Of a stretch of DNA of 7,258 bases, positions 1-5,940 are shown one piece after another. The translations under genes were made by a program, and so were the position numbers. The first letter of the stretch is position 1; the number at the start of each line of letters is the position of its first letter. Origin of the DNA: JACPNK01 sp964479745 (GTDB lineage: Bacteria > Patescibacteriota > Minisyncoccia > 2-02-FULL-40-12 > IGHO2-12-FULL-4); NCBI GenBank assembly GCA_964479745.1, contig CAYZNJ010000036.1:1-7258 (forward strand). Reading direction: 5' to 3'. The notes beneath the pieces were generated by a model. The model saw only the letters and a program-made list of their open reading frames with translations, did not search any database and was not told where the DNA came from.

Positions 1-202
1 GGTCAACAAAAACTTTCAGGCCGTCAAACTCAAAAACTTTGTCATCCGGTTTGGGTTCTTTTTCAAAAGCCAAACTGTGCTGAAACCCTGAACAGCCGCC
101 GCCCTGAACGGCAATTCGCAGACCTTTGACCTCTTCCGGCCTTTCCTGTTTTAAGATTATTTCTTTAACTTTGGCGACCGCTTTTGGGGTAAGAGTAATC
201 AT
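1..202 (-). CDS. A-type iron-sulfur carrier protein (IscA/ErpA/HesB family), 5' part
   Basis: The N-terminal 67 residues of a HesB/IscA-family protein; the gene runs off the left edge. These proteins carry Fe-S clusters from the assembly scaffold to apo-enzymes in the cytoplasm. The visible part begins MITLTPKAVAKVKEI and holds the family hallmark GGGCSGFQ at residues 34-41, with the first of the three cluster-binding cysteines at C37. The C-terminal CxC pair would lie outside the window. The start is well supported: CAGGAG at 213-218 (minus strand) lies about 9 bases upstream of the ATG, and a good promoter lies just beyond. It diverges from the HAD gene. The part seen does not separate IscA from ErpA, SufA or HesB, so no symbol is given. 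Confidence 0.93.
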   Translation of the reverse strand, partial: MITLTPKAVAKVKEIILKQERPEEVKGLRIAVQGGGCSGFQHSLAFEKEPKPDDKVFEFDGLKVFVD

Positions 203-237
203 TTGCTGTTTTCTCCTGTTTTAAATAAGCCAAAAAC

Positions 238-265
238 AGTATAACATTTTTTAGGATGATTTCAA
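238..265 (-). promoter_or_regulatory. Sigma70-type promoter of the Fe-S carrier gene
   Basis: On the minus strand TTGAAA (260-265) is followed after 16 bases by TATACT (238-243). Each box matches the consensus at 5 of 6 positions. Transcription would start near 231, giving a leader of about 28 bases that contains the CAGGAG ribosome-binding site. Confidence 0.6.
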
Positions 266-273
266 CTTTTTGT

Positions 274-302
274 TTGACAACTTGTTTTTTTATTGTTAGC
301 AT
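274..302 (+). promoter_or_regulatory. Sigma70-type promoter of the HAD phosphatase gene
   Basis: A perfect TTGACA (274-279) is followed after 17 bases by TAGCAT (297-302; 4 of 6). It points away from the Fe-S carrier promoter. The two -35 boxes are only 8 bases apart, so a regulator bound here could affect both genes. Confidence 0.5.
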
Positions 303-339
303 CAAAAATTCACTTGAGGTTCTTTAAAAGGGGAATATC

Positions 340-1020
340 TTGGAAGCAGAACATAAAGACAGACAGATTGAAGTCTTTTTTGTTGATATCGGCAGAGTTC
401 TTGTGGATTTTCTAAACCCCAAATTTTACGAAAGAATATCTTTTCTGACTGGATTATCTCCCAGCCTTGTAGAAGACATTGACAAAGGAATTTTGCAAAG
501 GTCATGGCCGGACTTGGAAACAGGCAAACTTTCTTTTTACGACTTTTTCGTCGTGTTCAAATGTGCATTGCATTATGTTTTACCGCAGGATAAAAAAACT
601 GAATTTTCTAAGAAATTTACTTTTACTTTTTTCAGGGATGCGGGTAAGGACCTTTTAAGATTGAAAAAAAGGACTCTTGAGTTCGTTAAGTTTTTAAAAT
701 CGCAGGGGTATAGAATAGTTATTGTTTCCAACAATAATTCCTGTCATCTTTATTTCCAAACAATTCTTTTTCCGGAAGTTTTCGCAACAGCTGATGGCTG
801 CTTTCTTTCTCACGAGATGGGCTATAGAAAACCTGACAGGAATTTTTGGCTGATTGCTTTGGATTCCGTAGGCGTTCCGGCCGACAAGATTTTTGTGGTT
901 GACGATTTGCAGGAAAATATTGATTCAGCCAAGTCTCTTGGCATGCACGGCGCAGTTTTTACAAATATTGAAAATTTAAAAAAAGAATTAAATAATTTTG
1001 GTTTTAACTTTAAGAATTAA
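340..1020 (+). CDS. HAD-superfamily hydrolase, YihX-like (subfamily IA)
   Basis: A 226-residue cytoplasmic phosphatase-type protein of the haloacid dehalogenase superfamily. All four motifs are visible: motif I VDIGRVLV with nucleophile D16, motif II VIVSNNNS with S130, motif III K164 in GYRKPD, and motif IV VDDLQENI with D188/D189. The stretch between motifs I and II is the helical cap. The layout, including a DxG rather than DxD motif I and the spacing around the SN, RKP and DD motifs, closely follows E. coli YihX, an alpha-glucose-1-phosphatase. Substrate cannot be read from sequence and a sugar phosphate is only a guess. It starts at TTG; AGGGGA (329-334) lies 5 bases upstream and no ATG occurs before motif I. 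A strong terminator follows directly, so it looks monocistronic. Confidence 0.85.
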   Translation: MEAEHKDRQIEVFFVDIGRVLVDFLNPKFYERISFLTGLSPSLVEDIDKGILQRSWPDLETGKLSFYDFFVVFKCALHYVLPQDKKTEFSKKFTFTFFRDAGKDLLRLKKRTLEFVKFLKSQGYRIVIVSNNNSCHLYFQTILFPEVFATADGCFLSHEMGYRKPDRNFWLIALDSVGVPADKIFVVDDLQENIDSAKSLGMHGAVFTNIENLKKELNNFGFNFKN

Positions 1021-1044
1021 CCCCTTGCGGGGTTTTACTTTTTT
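1019..1044 (+). terminator. Rho-independent terminator after the HAD gene
   Basis: AACCCC (1019-1024) pairs with GGGGTT (1029-1034) across a TTGC loop, followed by TTACTTTTTT. The stem begins inside the TAA stop codon. It separates the HAD gene from the tRNA. Confidence 0.8.
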
Positions 1045-1055
1045 AGCCTAGTCTG

Positions 1056-1064
1056 TGGTAGAAT
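1056..1064 (+). promoter_or_regulatory. Extended -10 promoter of tRNA-Ala
   Basis: TGG-TAGAAT is an extended -10 element (TATAAT, 5 of 6). The predicted start near 1071 lies about 5 bases before the tRNA. The -35 region (around 1036-1041) falls in the upstream terminator's T tract and is poor, which fits dependence on the extended -10. Confidence 0.45.
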
Positions 1065-1075
1065 TTTAAAAAGAA

Positions 1076-1150
1076 GGGCCGATAGTTCAGTGGCAGAACG
1101 CCGCTTTTGCAAAGCGGAGGTCGGGAGTTCAATTCTCCCTCGGTCCACCA
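1076..1150 (+). tRNA. tRNA-Ala (anticodon UGC)
   Basis: A complete 75-base cloverleaf. Acceptor stem GGGCCGA (1076-1082) pairs with TCGGTCC (1140-1146). The D stem is GTTC/GAAC, the anticodon stem CCGCT/AGCGG with loop TTTGCAA and anticodon TGC at 1108-1110, and the T stem GGGAG/CTCCC with loop TTCAATT. The acceptor carries a G3-U70 pair, the main identity element of alanine tRNAs, which independently confirms the assignment. Discriminator A and the 3' CCA (1148-1150) are encoded. In many bacteria this tRNA sits in the 16S-23S spacer; here it stands alone upstream of rmuC. Confidence 0.98.
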
Positions 1151-1155
1151 AATTT

Positions 1156-1164
1156 TGTTATAAT
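1156..1164 (+). promoter_or_regulatory. Extended -10 promoter of rmuC, predicting a leaderless mRNA
   Basis: TGT-TATAAT is a perfect -10 with the TGN extension, starting 6 bases after the tRNA ends. Only 7 bases separate it from the ATG at 1172, so the expected transcription start falls on or next to the start codon. No Shine-Dalgarno sequence lies in front of the gene. Confidence 0.55.
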
Positions 1165-1171
1165 AAAATCC

Positions 1172-2188
1172 ATGACTATAATTTTAGTTATCTTGGGTGT
1201 TTTGATTGCTGTTACTCTTGCTTTTAACTGGCTGACTTTCCGTCGCCTTAACTCAAAAAAAGATGAAAATGAGTATGGAGTTTTGCATCAGAGACTGGAT
1301 TCGGTTACGCAACTGATTTTAAATCAGCTTCAGCAAAACCGCGAGTCAGCTGAAAGGTCGGCCGTAGAAAGCGGCAAGCACATACAAAATTTTGTTTCGG
1401 GAGTGACTCAACTGCAGGAATCGGTTAAAAATGTCCACGAGTCTATGAAGGGCGTGGTTTCCTTCCAGAATATTTTTAAGTCGCCCAAACTGCGCGGGCA
1501 GTGGGGCGAAACTTCTTTGGAATCAGTCTTGGGCCAATACTTTCCCAAAGAACTTTTTTCTATGCAATATTATTTTAAAAGCGGCGAAGCGGTAGATGCG
1601 ATTTTAAGATTGCCCAACGAAAGACTTTTGCCGATTGATTCAAAGTTTAACTGGGAAAATTTTGAAAAAATGACAAATTCAGAAGACGAAATTAACAAAG
1701 AGGTTTTTAGAAAATCATTTGTTGGCGATGTTAAAAAGAAAATTGATGAGATCGCCAGCAAATATATTTTGCCTTCTGAGGGTACGGTTGATTTGGCGCT
1801 GATGTACGTGCCGGCCGAAAGTGTTTTCTATGAAGTGGTTCACAACGTTAAAGATGTTGATATTTCGGCCTACGCCCGTTCTAAAAAAATTATTTTGGTT
1901 TCACCCAATACTTTGTATTTAACTCTTTCAGCGATTCAGTATTGGTTCCGCGATATTCAGATTACTAAGCAGACGCAGGAAATTATAAAGCGCTTGGCGC
2001 GGATAAATCAAGACGCCCAGAAATTGGGCGATGGTTTCCAGAGGTTGGGTAAACATATATCCGATGCCAAAAGTTCTTATGATGATTCTGAAAAAAGACT
2101 TGGTCTGATGAGGGACAGGATAGAAAATGTGGTGGCGATGGAGGAGGAAGAAGCCACTGGAAAAAAAGAAGAAGAAGTGATAAATTAA
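1172..2188 (+). CDS. rmuC: RmuC-family DNA recombination protein
   Basis: A 338-residue RmuC-family protein, shorter than the roughly 475-residue E. coli protein. RmuC limits recombination between inverted repeats; a nuclease-like core is usually proposed, but its mechanism is not settled. Residues 3-19 form an N-terminal membrane anchor, residues about 30-95 a probable coiled coil, and about 98-310 the RmuC domain. Diagnostic blocks are LRGQWGE (107-113), VDAILRLP (141-148), PIDSKF (154-159), MYVPAES (211-217) and ILVSPNTLYL (241-250). The C-terminal tail is glutamate- and lysine-rich. There is no Shine-Dalgarno site and the promoter sits 7 bases upstream, so translation is probably leaderless. 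hppA follows after 5 bases, suggesting co-transcription. Confidence 0.93.
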   Translation: MTIILVILGVLIAVTLAFNWLTFRRLNSKKDENEYGVLHQRLDSVTQLILNQLQQNRESAERSAVESGKHIQNFVSGVTQLQESVKNVHESMKGVVSFQNIFKSPKLRGQWGETSLESVLGQYFPKELFSMQYYFKSGEAVDAILRLPNERLLPIDSKFNWENFEKMTNSEDEINKEVFRKSFVGDVKKKIDEIASKYILPSEGTVDLALMYVPAESVFYEVVHNVKDVDISAYARSKKIILVSPNTLYLTLSAIQYWFRDIQITKQTQEIIKRLARINQDAQKLGDGFQRLGKHISDAKSSYDDSEKRLGLMRDRIENVVAMEEEEATGKKEEEVIN

Positions 2189-2193
2189 ATTTT

Positions 2194-4185
2194 ATGAATA
2201 TTTTACTATTTTCTCTTTTGTCTTCGCTTGCAGCTATTTTGTATGGTCTTTTTTTAATGTGGCAAGTTTTGAGAAAGCCTACCGGTGACGAAAAAATGCG
2301 CTTTATTGCCAAGGCGATTCAAGAGGGCGCTTGGGCCTATCTTAAAAGAGAGTTTTTGATTGTCTTGGGAGTAGGGATCGTTTTGGCTTTAGTTTTGTGG
2401 AGACTGATTGACCTTTGGACTGCGGTAGGGTTTGTTATCGGTGCAGCTGCTTCTCTTTTGGCCGGATACATAGGCATGTTTGTGGCAGTGAAATCAAACG
2501 TGCGGGTGGCAGAAGCGGCTAAGAAAGGGGTCAAAGAAGCTTTTCAACTGTCTTTCAAGGGCGGGTCGGTAACCGGATTTTTAGTTGCCGGCCTAGCTCT
2601 TTTTTCTCTGACTATTTTTTATTGGTGGACTGGTGATGTCAAACCGTTGGTTGGTTTAGCTTTTGGCGGTTCTCTGGTTTCGGTTTTTGCCAGACTAGGC
2701 GGAGGGATTTTTACCAAAGGCGCAGATGTGGGCGCTGACTTGGTTGGCAAAGTAGAAGCCGGCATTCCTGAGGATGATCCGAGAAATCCGGCTGTAATTG
2801 CCGACAATGTTGGCGACAATGTGGGCGACACCAAAGGCATGGCGGCGGATATTTTTGAAACTTATGTCGTTTCGGCGGTTGCAGTTATGCTTTTGGGCTC
2901 TTTGGCTTTTGCCGGTTCCGGCGATATTATTTCTTTTCCTTTGCTGATTGGCGGAATAGCTGTCTTGGCATCCATCATTGGTTCCTGGTTTGTTCGTCTA
3001 AGTGGGTTGTTAATTATGGGAGCAATGTATAAAGGACTTGTAGCTACAGTAGTTTTGTCTCTTGCGACGCTTTTTTGGGTGGTTGTTGAGAATCCGTTGG
3101 TTACTTTTATTACAATTCCTTCTTGGAATATATTTTATTCTTTGCTTGTCGGATTGGCGGTAACCGGTTTAATTTTTTGGATTACTGACTACTATACTTC
3201 CAAAAAGTTTTCTCCGGTTAAAGAAATTGCCAAAGCTTCCACAACCGGCCATGGCACCAATATTATTACCGGTCTGGCTGTTTCTATGGAGTCAACAGTT
3301 TTGCCGGTGGTGGTAATTGCCGCCGGAATTTTATCCGCTTTTTATTTTGCCGGAATTTACGGCGTGGCTTTGGCGACGATGAGCATGCTTTCTTTGACGG
3401 CAATTGTGGTTGCCATAGATGCTTTCGGACCCATCACTGACAACGCCGGCGGAATTGCCGAGATGGCTGGCTTGCCGGAATCAGTCAGAGAAGCGACTGA
3501 CCCGCTTGATGCAGTTGGTAATACTACTAAAGCTGTGACTAAGGGCTACGCTATCGCTTCAGCTGGTCTGGCGGCTTTGATTCTTTTTACCTCATACACT
3601 CAAGAGCTGATTAATCTTGGCAAGAATTTATCTTTTGACTTATCTAATGTAAAAGTTTTGGTTGGCTTGTTTGTCGGCGGTTTAATGCCTTATCTTTTTG
3701 CTTCCAGAGCTATGAAAGCGGTTGGCCGGGCCGGCGGGGCAATTGTTGAAGAAGTTCGCAGACAGTTCAAAGAAATTCCAGGGATTATGGAAGGTACAGG
3801 CAAGCCGGATTACGGCGCGGCGGTTGATATAGTAACGAAGGCGGCAATCAAAGAAATGGTTTTTCCGGCGTTGGTGCCGATTGTAATTCCGATTGCGGTT
3901 GGTTTTCTTTTGGGCGCCCAAGCTTTGGGGGGATTGTTGGTCGGTTTAATTGTAACCGGAATTTTTATTGCCATCTCTATGACTTCCGGCGGCGCGGCCT
4001 GGGACAATGCCAAGAAATATATTGAAGAGGGAAATTACGGCGGCAAAAAATCTTTTGCCCATCAAGCGGCGGTTACCGGCGACACCGTCGGCGACCCGTA
4101 CAAAGATACCGCTGGGCCGGCAATTAATCCGATGATCAAAGTTGCCAATATTGTGGCTTTGTTGATCGCCCGATTTTTAGTCTAG
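2194..4185 (+). CDS. hppA: Membrane-bound proton-pumping pyrophosphatase (K+-independent type)
   Basis: A 663-residue polytopic membrane protein of normal family length with about 15-16 helices. It hydrolyses pyrophosphate and pumps ions out across the cytoplasmic membrane. The substrate and Mg2+ site motifs are intact: D178, D182, K186 and E188 in the DVGADLVGKVE block, IADNVGDNVGD at 202-212, the DAFGPITDNAGG block, and the C-terminal DTVGDPYKDTAGP. In GNTTKAVTKG (442-451), K446 and T449 occupy the positions that carry Lys and Thr in K+-independent H+ pumps and Ala and Gly/Ala in K+-dependent ones, so proton pumping without K+ is predicted. No Shine-Dalgarno site is visible. The gene may be translated with rmuC, or from its own weak TGA-TAAATT box (2178-2186), which again sits exactly 7 bases before the ATG. 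Confidence 0.97.
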   Translation: MNILLFSLLSSLAAILYGLFLMWQVLRKPTGDEKMRFIAKAIQEGAWAYLKREFLIVLGVGIVLALVLWRLIDLWTAVGFVIGAAASLLAGYIGMFVAVKSNVRVAEAAKKGVKEAFQLSFKGGSVTGFLVAGLALFSLTIFYWWTGDVKPLVGLAFGGSLVSVFARLGGGIFTKGADVGADLVGKVEAGIPEDDPRNPAVIADNVGDNVGDTKGMAADIFETYVVSAVAVMLLGSLAFAGSGDIISFPLLIGGIAVLASIIGSWFVRLSGLLIMGAMYKGLVATVVLSLATLFWVVVENPLVTFITIPSWNIFYSLLVGLAVTGLIFWITDYYTSKKFSPVKEIAKASTTGHGTNIITGLAVSMESTVLPVVVIAAGILSAFYFAGIYGVALATMSMLSLTAIVVAIDAFGPITDNAGGIAEMAGLPESVREATDPLDAVGNTTKAVTKGYAIASAGLAALILFTSYTQELINLGKNLSFDLSNVKVLVGLFVGGLMPYLFASRAMKAVGRAGGAIVEEVRRQFKEIPGIMEGTGKPDYGAAVDIVTKAAIKEMVFPALVPIVIPIAVGFLLGAQALGGLLVGLIVTGIFIAISMTSGGAAWDNAKKYIEEGNYGGKKSFAHQAAVTGDTVGDPYKDTAGPAINPMIKVANIVALLIARFLV

Positions 4186-4213
4186 TAAAAAACAACTTGC
4201 AAGCTTTAATTTA

Positions 4214-4238
4214 AAAACGCGGACTAAATCCGCGTTTT
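4214..4238. terminator. Bidirectional intrinsic terminator between convergent genes
   Basis: A perfect 10-bp stem, AAAACGCGGA (4214-4223) with TCCGCGTTTT (4229-4238), has a CTAAA loop. The plus side ends in TTTTGGTTT (after hppA) and the minus side in TTTTTAAATT (after the 70-residue membrane protein). Confidence 0.85.
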
Positions 4239-4251
4239 GGTTTGCGTAAAG

Positions 4252-4464
4252 TTAAAAAGGCAGATGCGGGTAGAGAGTTACTAAAGGGAAACTCACCAAA
4301 AAAGTCAGAACCAGTAAACAAACAACTAGAGAGTAAATACATTGATTTCTCTCTTTTTTATTTTTGGTTTTTACGGCTCTAACCAGTTTTTTCAGGAGAG
4401 TTAAAGAAAAGTACAGCACTATAAAACACAACAAACAGTATATAAACAAGTCTAAGGATATCAT
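4252..4464 (-). CDS. Small two-helix membrane protein of unknown function
   Basis: Not recognised. A 70-residue, strongly hydrophobic protein beginning MISLDLFIYC. It has two predicted membrane helices (about 5-24 and 42-66) joined by a very basic loop, KKLVRAVKTKNKKER. By the positive-inside rule this loop is cytoplasmic and both ends face out. Support for a real gene: GGAG at 4474-4477 (minus strand) stands 9 bases before the ATG, the reading frame runs convergently to a bidirectional terminator that begins 14 bases past its stop, and hydrophobic and charged residues are organised into segments. No catalytic motif is visible. A possible promoter lies upstream (4502-4529). Confidence 0.6.
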   Translation of the reverse strand: MISLDLFIYCLLCFIVLYFSLTLLKKLVRAVKTKNKKERNQCIYSLVVCLLVLTFLVSFPLVTLYPHLPF

Positions 4465-4501
4465 TTCAGACGTCTCCGACTTTTTTAAAACAGCTACCAG
4501 A

Positions 4502-4529
4502 ACAGTACGATAAAGTTATAATATGTCAA
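4502..4529 (-). promoter_or_regulatory. Possible promoter of the 70-residue membrane protein
   Basis: On the minus strand a perfect TTGACA (4524-4529) is followed after 16 bases by a poor TACTGT (4502-4507). It would give a leader of about 30 bases. The plus strand carries an overlapping TATAAT (4517-4522) with no good -35 box, so direction is not certain. Confidence 0.3.
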
Positions 4530-4578
4530 TCGAAAATCATCTCATCTACAATTCCACCCTTTCAGGGTTCTTTAATAA

Positions 4579-4616
4579 TGTGGATAACATTTTTTATTGA
4601 AATTGTGATAAATGTT
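4579..4616. promoter_or_regulatory. DnaA-box match and inverted repeat upstream of the MscS-like gene
   Basis: The gap 4465-4699 holds no gene. It contains a perfect consensus DnaA box, TTATCCACA, on the minus strand (4579-4587). Overlapping it is a 7-bp inverted repeat, AACATTT (4586-4592) with AAATGTT (4610-4616). The repeat could be an operator or a short hairpin. TTGAAA at 4597-4602 is a -35 candidate but no well-spaced -10 follows. A single box does not make an origin. Confidence 0.3.
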
Positions 4617-4699
4617 AAAATTAAGAGTTGGTTTTAATATTAACTAAGTGCTTGCCGAAGTTTTTTGGTCTAAGCACAAATAGAAAGAGGGGTGATGTT

Positions 4700-5386
4700 A
4701 TGAATTACGATTCAGTGGCGGCATCGGATATAGTTAGAAATTCTTTGCTGACTTTGTGGACTGCTGTAGCCGGTTTTTTGCCGAGATTGGTCGCGGCTGT
4801 AGTTGTTTTTTTGGTGGGCTGGCTGATCGCGATTTTAATCGGCAAGCTGGCTTATCACATAGTTAAAGTGATACAGCTTGACCGGGCTTTGGAGGGAGTT
4901 GGTTTCAAGAAAGTTTGGGAAAGAAGCGGGTTTAAAATGAATAGCTCCTTTTTCTTTTTTGAGCTGGTGAAATGGTTTTTTGTCGTTGTCTTTTTAATGT
5001 CAGCGGCAAACATTCTTGGCTTGAATGAAGTCAGCGGATTTTTGGGGAAAGTGGTTCTCTATATCCCGAACGTAATCGTTGCGGCGATAGTTTTGCTCAT
5101 CGGTATTTTGGTGGCAAAATTTTTGGAGGGATTGGTCGTTGCTTCGGTTAGAGCGGCGAGGTTAGTCTCGGCCAATTTTTTGGCAGCTCTTACCAAATGG
5201 GCTGTAGTTACTTTTTCTCTCCTTGTTGCGTTGGTGCAACTTGGTATCGCTGAAGATATTATCCGGATTATTGTTATCGGCATAGTAGCGGCGGCGGCGC
5301 TGGCCTTGGGCTTGGCCTTCGGGCTTGGCGGAAGAGATCATGCTGACAGCTTTATTTCCCAGATGAAAAAAAGAATAGGCGAGTAA
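4700..5386 (+). CDS. MscS-like conserved transmembrane-helix protein
   Basis: A 228-residue polytopic membrane protein resembling the transmembrane part of small-conductance mechanosensitive channels (the 'conserved TM helix' family). About five helices are predicted: 27-51, 89-107, 118-140, 165-184 and 187-210. The last is an Ala/Gly-rich segment ending ALALGLAFGLGGRD, which resembles the pore-lining MscS helix. The cytoplasmic beta domain and C-terminal cage of true MscS are absent, so channel activity is not assured. The start at 4700 is chosen over the in-frame TTG at 4628 because AGGGGTGAT (4688-4696), a near-complete Shine-Dalgarno sequence, lies directly upstream. The extra 24 residues from the earlier start are hydrophilic, family-unlike and lack a ribosome-binding site. 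Confidence 0.8.
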   Translation: MNYDSVAASDIVRNSLLTLWTAVAGFLPRLVAAVVVFLVGWLIAILIGKLAYHIVKVIQLDRALEGVGFKKVWERSGFKMNSSFFFFELVKWFFVVVFLMSAANILGLNEVSGFLGKVVLYIPNVIVAAIVLLIGILVAKFLEGLVVASVRAARLVSANFLAALTKWAVVTFSLLVALVQLGIAEDIIRIIVIGIVAAAALALGLAFGLGGRDHADSFISQMKKRIGE

Positions 5387-5400
5387 TTTGAGCTCAAATT
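5385..5400. repeat. 16-bp perfect palindrome matching the core of the 23S insertion arms
   Basis: AATTTGAGCTCAAATT overlaps the stop codon of the MscS-like gene. Each half (AATTTGAG or CTCAAATT) is the AT-rich core of the terminal repeats that bound the two 23S insertions, joined head to head without the CCCG ends. It may be coincidence. Confidence 0.55.
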
Positions 5401-5442
5401 GTTCTTTACAGAGTTATCAACCCCGCCTCAACAGCGGGGTTG
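5400..5442 (+). promoter_or_regulatory. boxA-like sequence followed by a GC-rich hairpin
   Basis: TGTTCTTTA (5400-5408) resembles the rRNA antitermination boxA (TGYTCTTTA). Nine bases later comes a 9-bp hairpin, CAACCCCGC (5418-5426) with GCGGGGTTG (5434-5442). The order resembles a boxA-boxB nut site. No U tract follows on either strand, so this is not a canonical terminator. The next promoter's -35 box overlaps the 3' arm, so only transcripts coming from upstream would carry the element. Confidence 0.3.
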
Positions 5443-5467
5443 ACAGTTAAAACGTATCTGCTAAACT
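5440..5467 (+). promoter_or_regulatory. Strong sigma70-type promoter upstream of the 23S region
   Basis: A perfect TTGACA (5440-5445) is followed after 16 bases by TAAACT (5462-5467) with a TGC extension (5459-5461). Transcription would start near 5474. It is the best promoter upstream of the 23S gene, but a terminator at 5552-5580 intervenes. Confidence 0.5.
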
Positions 5468-5483
5468 GGCTTTACAGTAAAAT

Positions 5484-5525
5484 ATGGTTACAAATTACAA
5501 CAACATTAAACAAAAAAGCGGCTAA
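5484..5525 (+). CDS. Possible 13-residue leader peptide
   Basis: A 13-codon frame (MVTNYNNIKQKSG) begins about 10 bases after the predicted transcription start. It ends within the 5' arm (5517-5523) of the larger of two overlapping hairpins. This is the geometry of an attenuator leader, but there is no ribosome-binding site and no obvious control codon run. Very tentative. Confidence 0.15.
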   Translation: MVTNYNNIKQKSG

Positions 5526-5580
5526 GTCTCGTCTGGTTTTCTTTAGTGCTAAAAGCCGCTAGTAAGCGGTTTTATTATTT
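5517..5580 (+). terminator. Intrinsic terminator with a mutually exclusive hairpin
   Basis: The terminator hairpin CCGCT (5556-5560) with AGCGG (5565-5569) extends through A-U and G-U pairs to 5552-5573 and ends in TTTTATTATTT. The 3' arm of an alternative stem, AGCGGCT (5517-5523) with AGCCGCT (5554-5560), overlaps it, so only one can form. On the minus strand the larger stem is followed by TTTTTTG and could terminate transcription in that direction. The element may end read-through from the MscS-like gene, end a short RNA starting near 5474, or act as an attenuator ahead of the rRNA. Confidence 0.55.
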
Positions 5581-5940
5581 GAACCCAGATTGTTCGGGGT
5601 TCGCCACTTATAATTTATCGGTTAAGGCCATTGGCAATAACCGATAGCTTGTAAGACAGCAAAGATTGAGAGGATAGAAATTTGAAAAGTGAATATATAA
5701 GTATCAAATTTATCCCGTTAGAAATAAGATGCCGAAGGCATCCGTGATTTCTGATCGGGATAGCGGGTATCCCATTAGAGCTTACATCCGCCCAAGGCGG
5801 ATTACCTCTAACGGGACAAGTAAGTAAAATAAAGTTAAAATTAAATCGTGTTCATGCATGCGGTGTGAACATGTTTGATTAAAGACTATTTCCAATCTTG
5901 ATGATTGGAGGCTTAGTCTTGTAAGGAAGGTCTTCTAATA
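5581..5940 (+). other. Hairpin-dense leader in front of 23S rRNA, no gene
   Basis: No coding frame or known RNA is recognised. In order: GAACCC/GGGTTC (5581-5602); ATCGGTTA...TAACCGAT with an inner GCC/GGC (about 5617-5646); AAATTTGA (5678-5685) with TCAAATTT (5704-5711); a 10-bp stem TCCCGTTAGA (5713-5722) with TCTAACGGGA (5807-5816) enclosing GATGCC/GGCATC, GGGATA/TATCCC and ATCCGCC/GGCGGAT hairpins; TGTTCA/TGAACA (5849-5871); AAGACTA...TAGTCTT (5882-5920) enclosing CCAATC/GATTGG; and AGGTCT/AGACCT spanning the mature 5' end (about 5927-5947). TTAGAG (5775-5780) can also pair with CTCTAA (5806-5811), competing with the large stem. These are probably pre-rRNA processing or regulatory structures. 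TATAAT at 5609-5614 lacks a -35 box. Confidence 0.5.

Noticed and set aside
1983..2312. A 109-codon minus-strand frame across the rmuC-hppA junction
   Set aside because: It is a shadow of two confidently identified genes on the other strand; composition is low-complexity Ser/Pro/Phe.
4579..4587. Replication origin at the DnaA box
   Set aside because: Only one box is present, with no dnaA, dnaN or box cluster nearby.
4628..4699. Upstream TTG start for the MscS-like protein
   Set aside because: It has no ribosome-binding site and adds a hydrophilic stretch, whereas the ATG at 4700 has a near-complete Shine-Dalgarno sequence.
5512..5560. A third, degenerate copy of the insertion family in the leader (A-tract next to a GC hairpin antisense terminator)
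   Set aside because: The A-tract and hairpin resemble the left end of the insertions, but no CCCGCTCAAATTT arms flank it.
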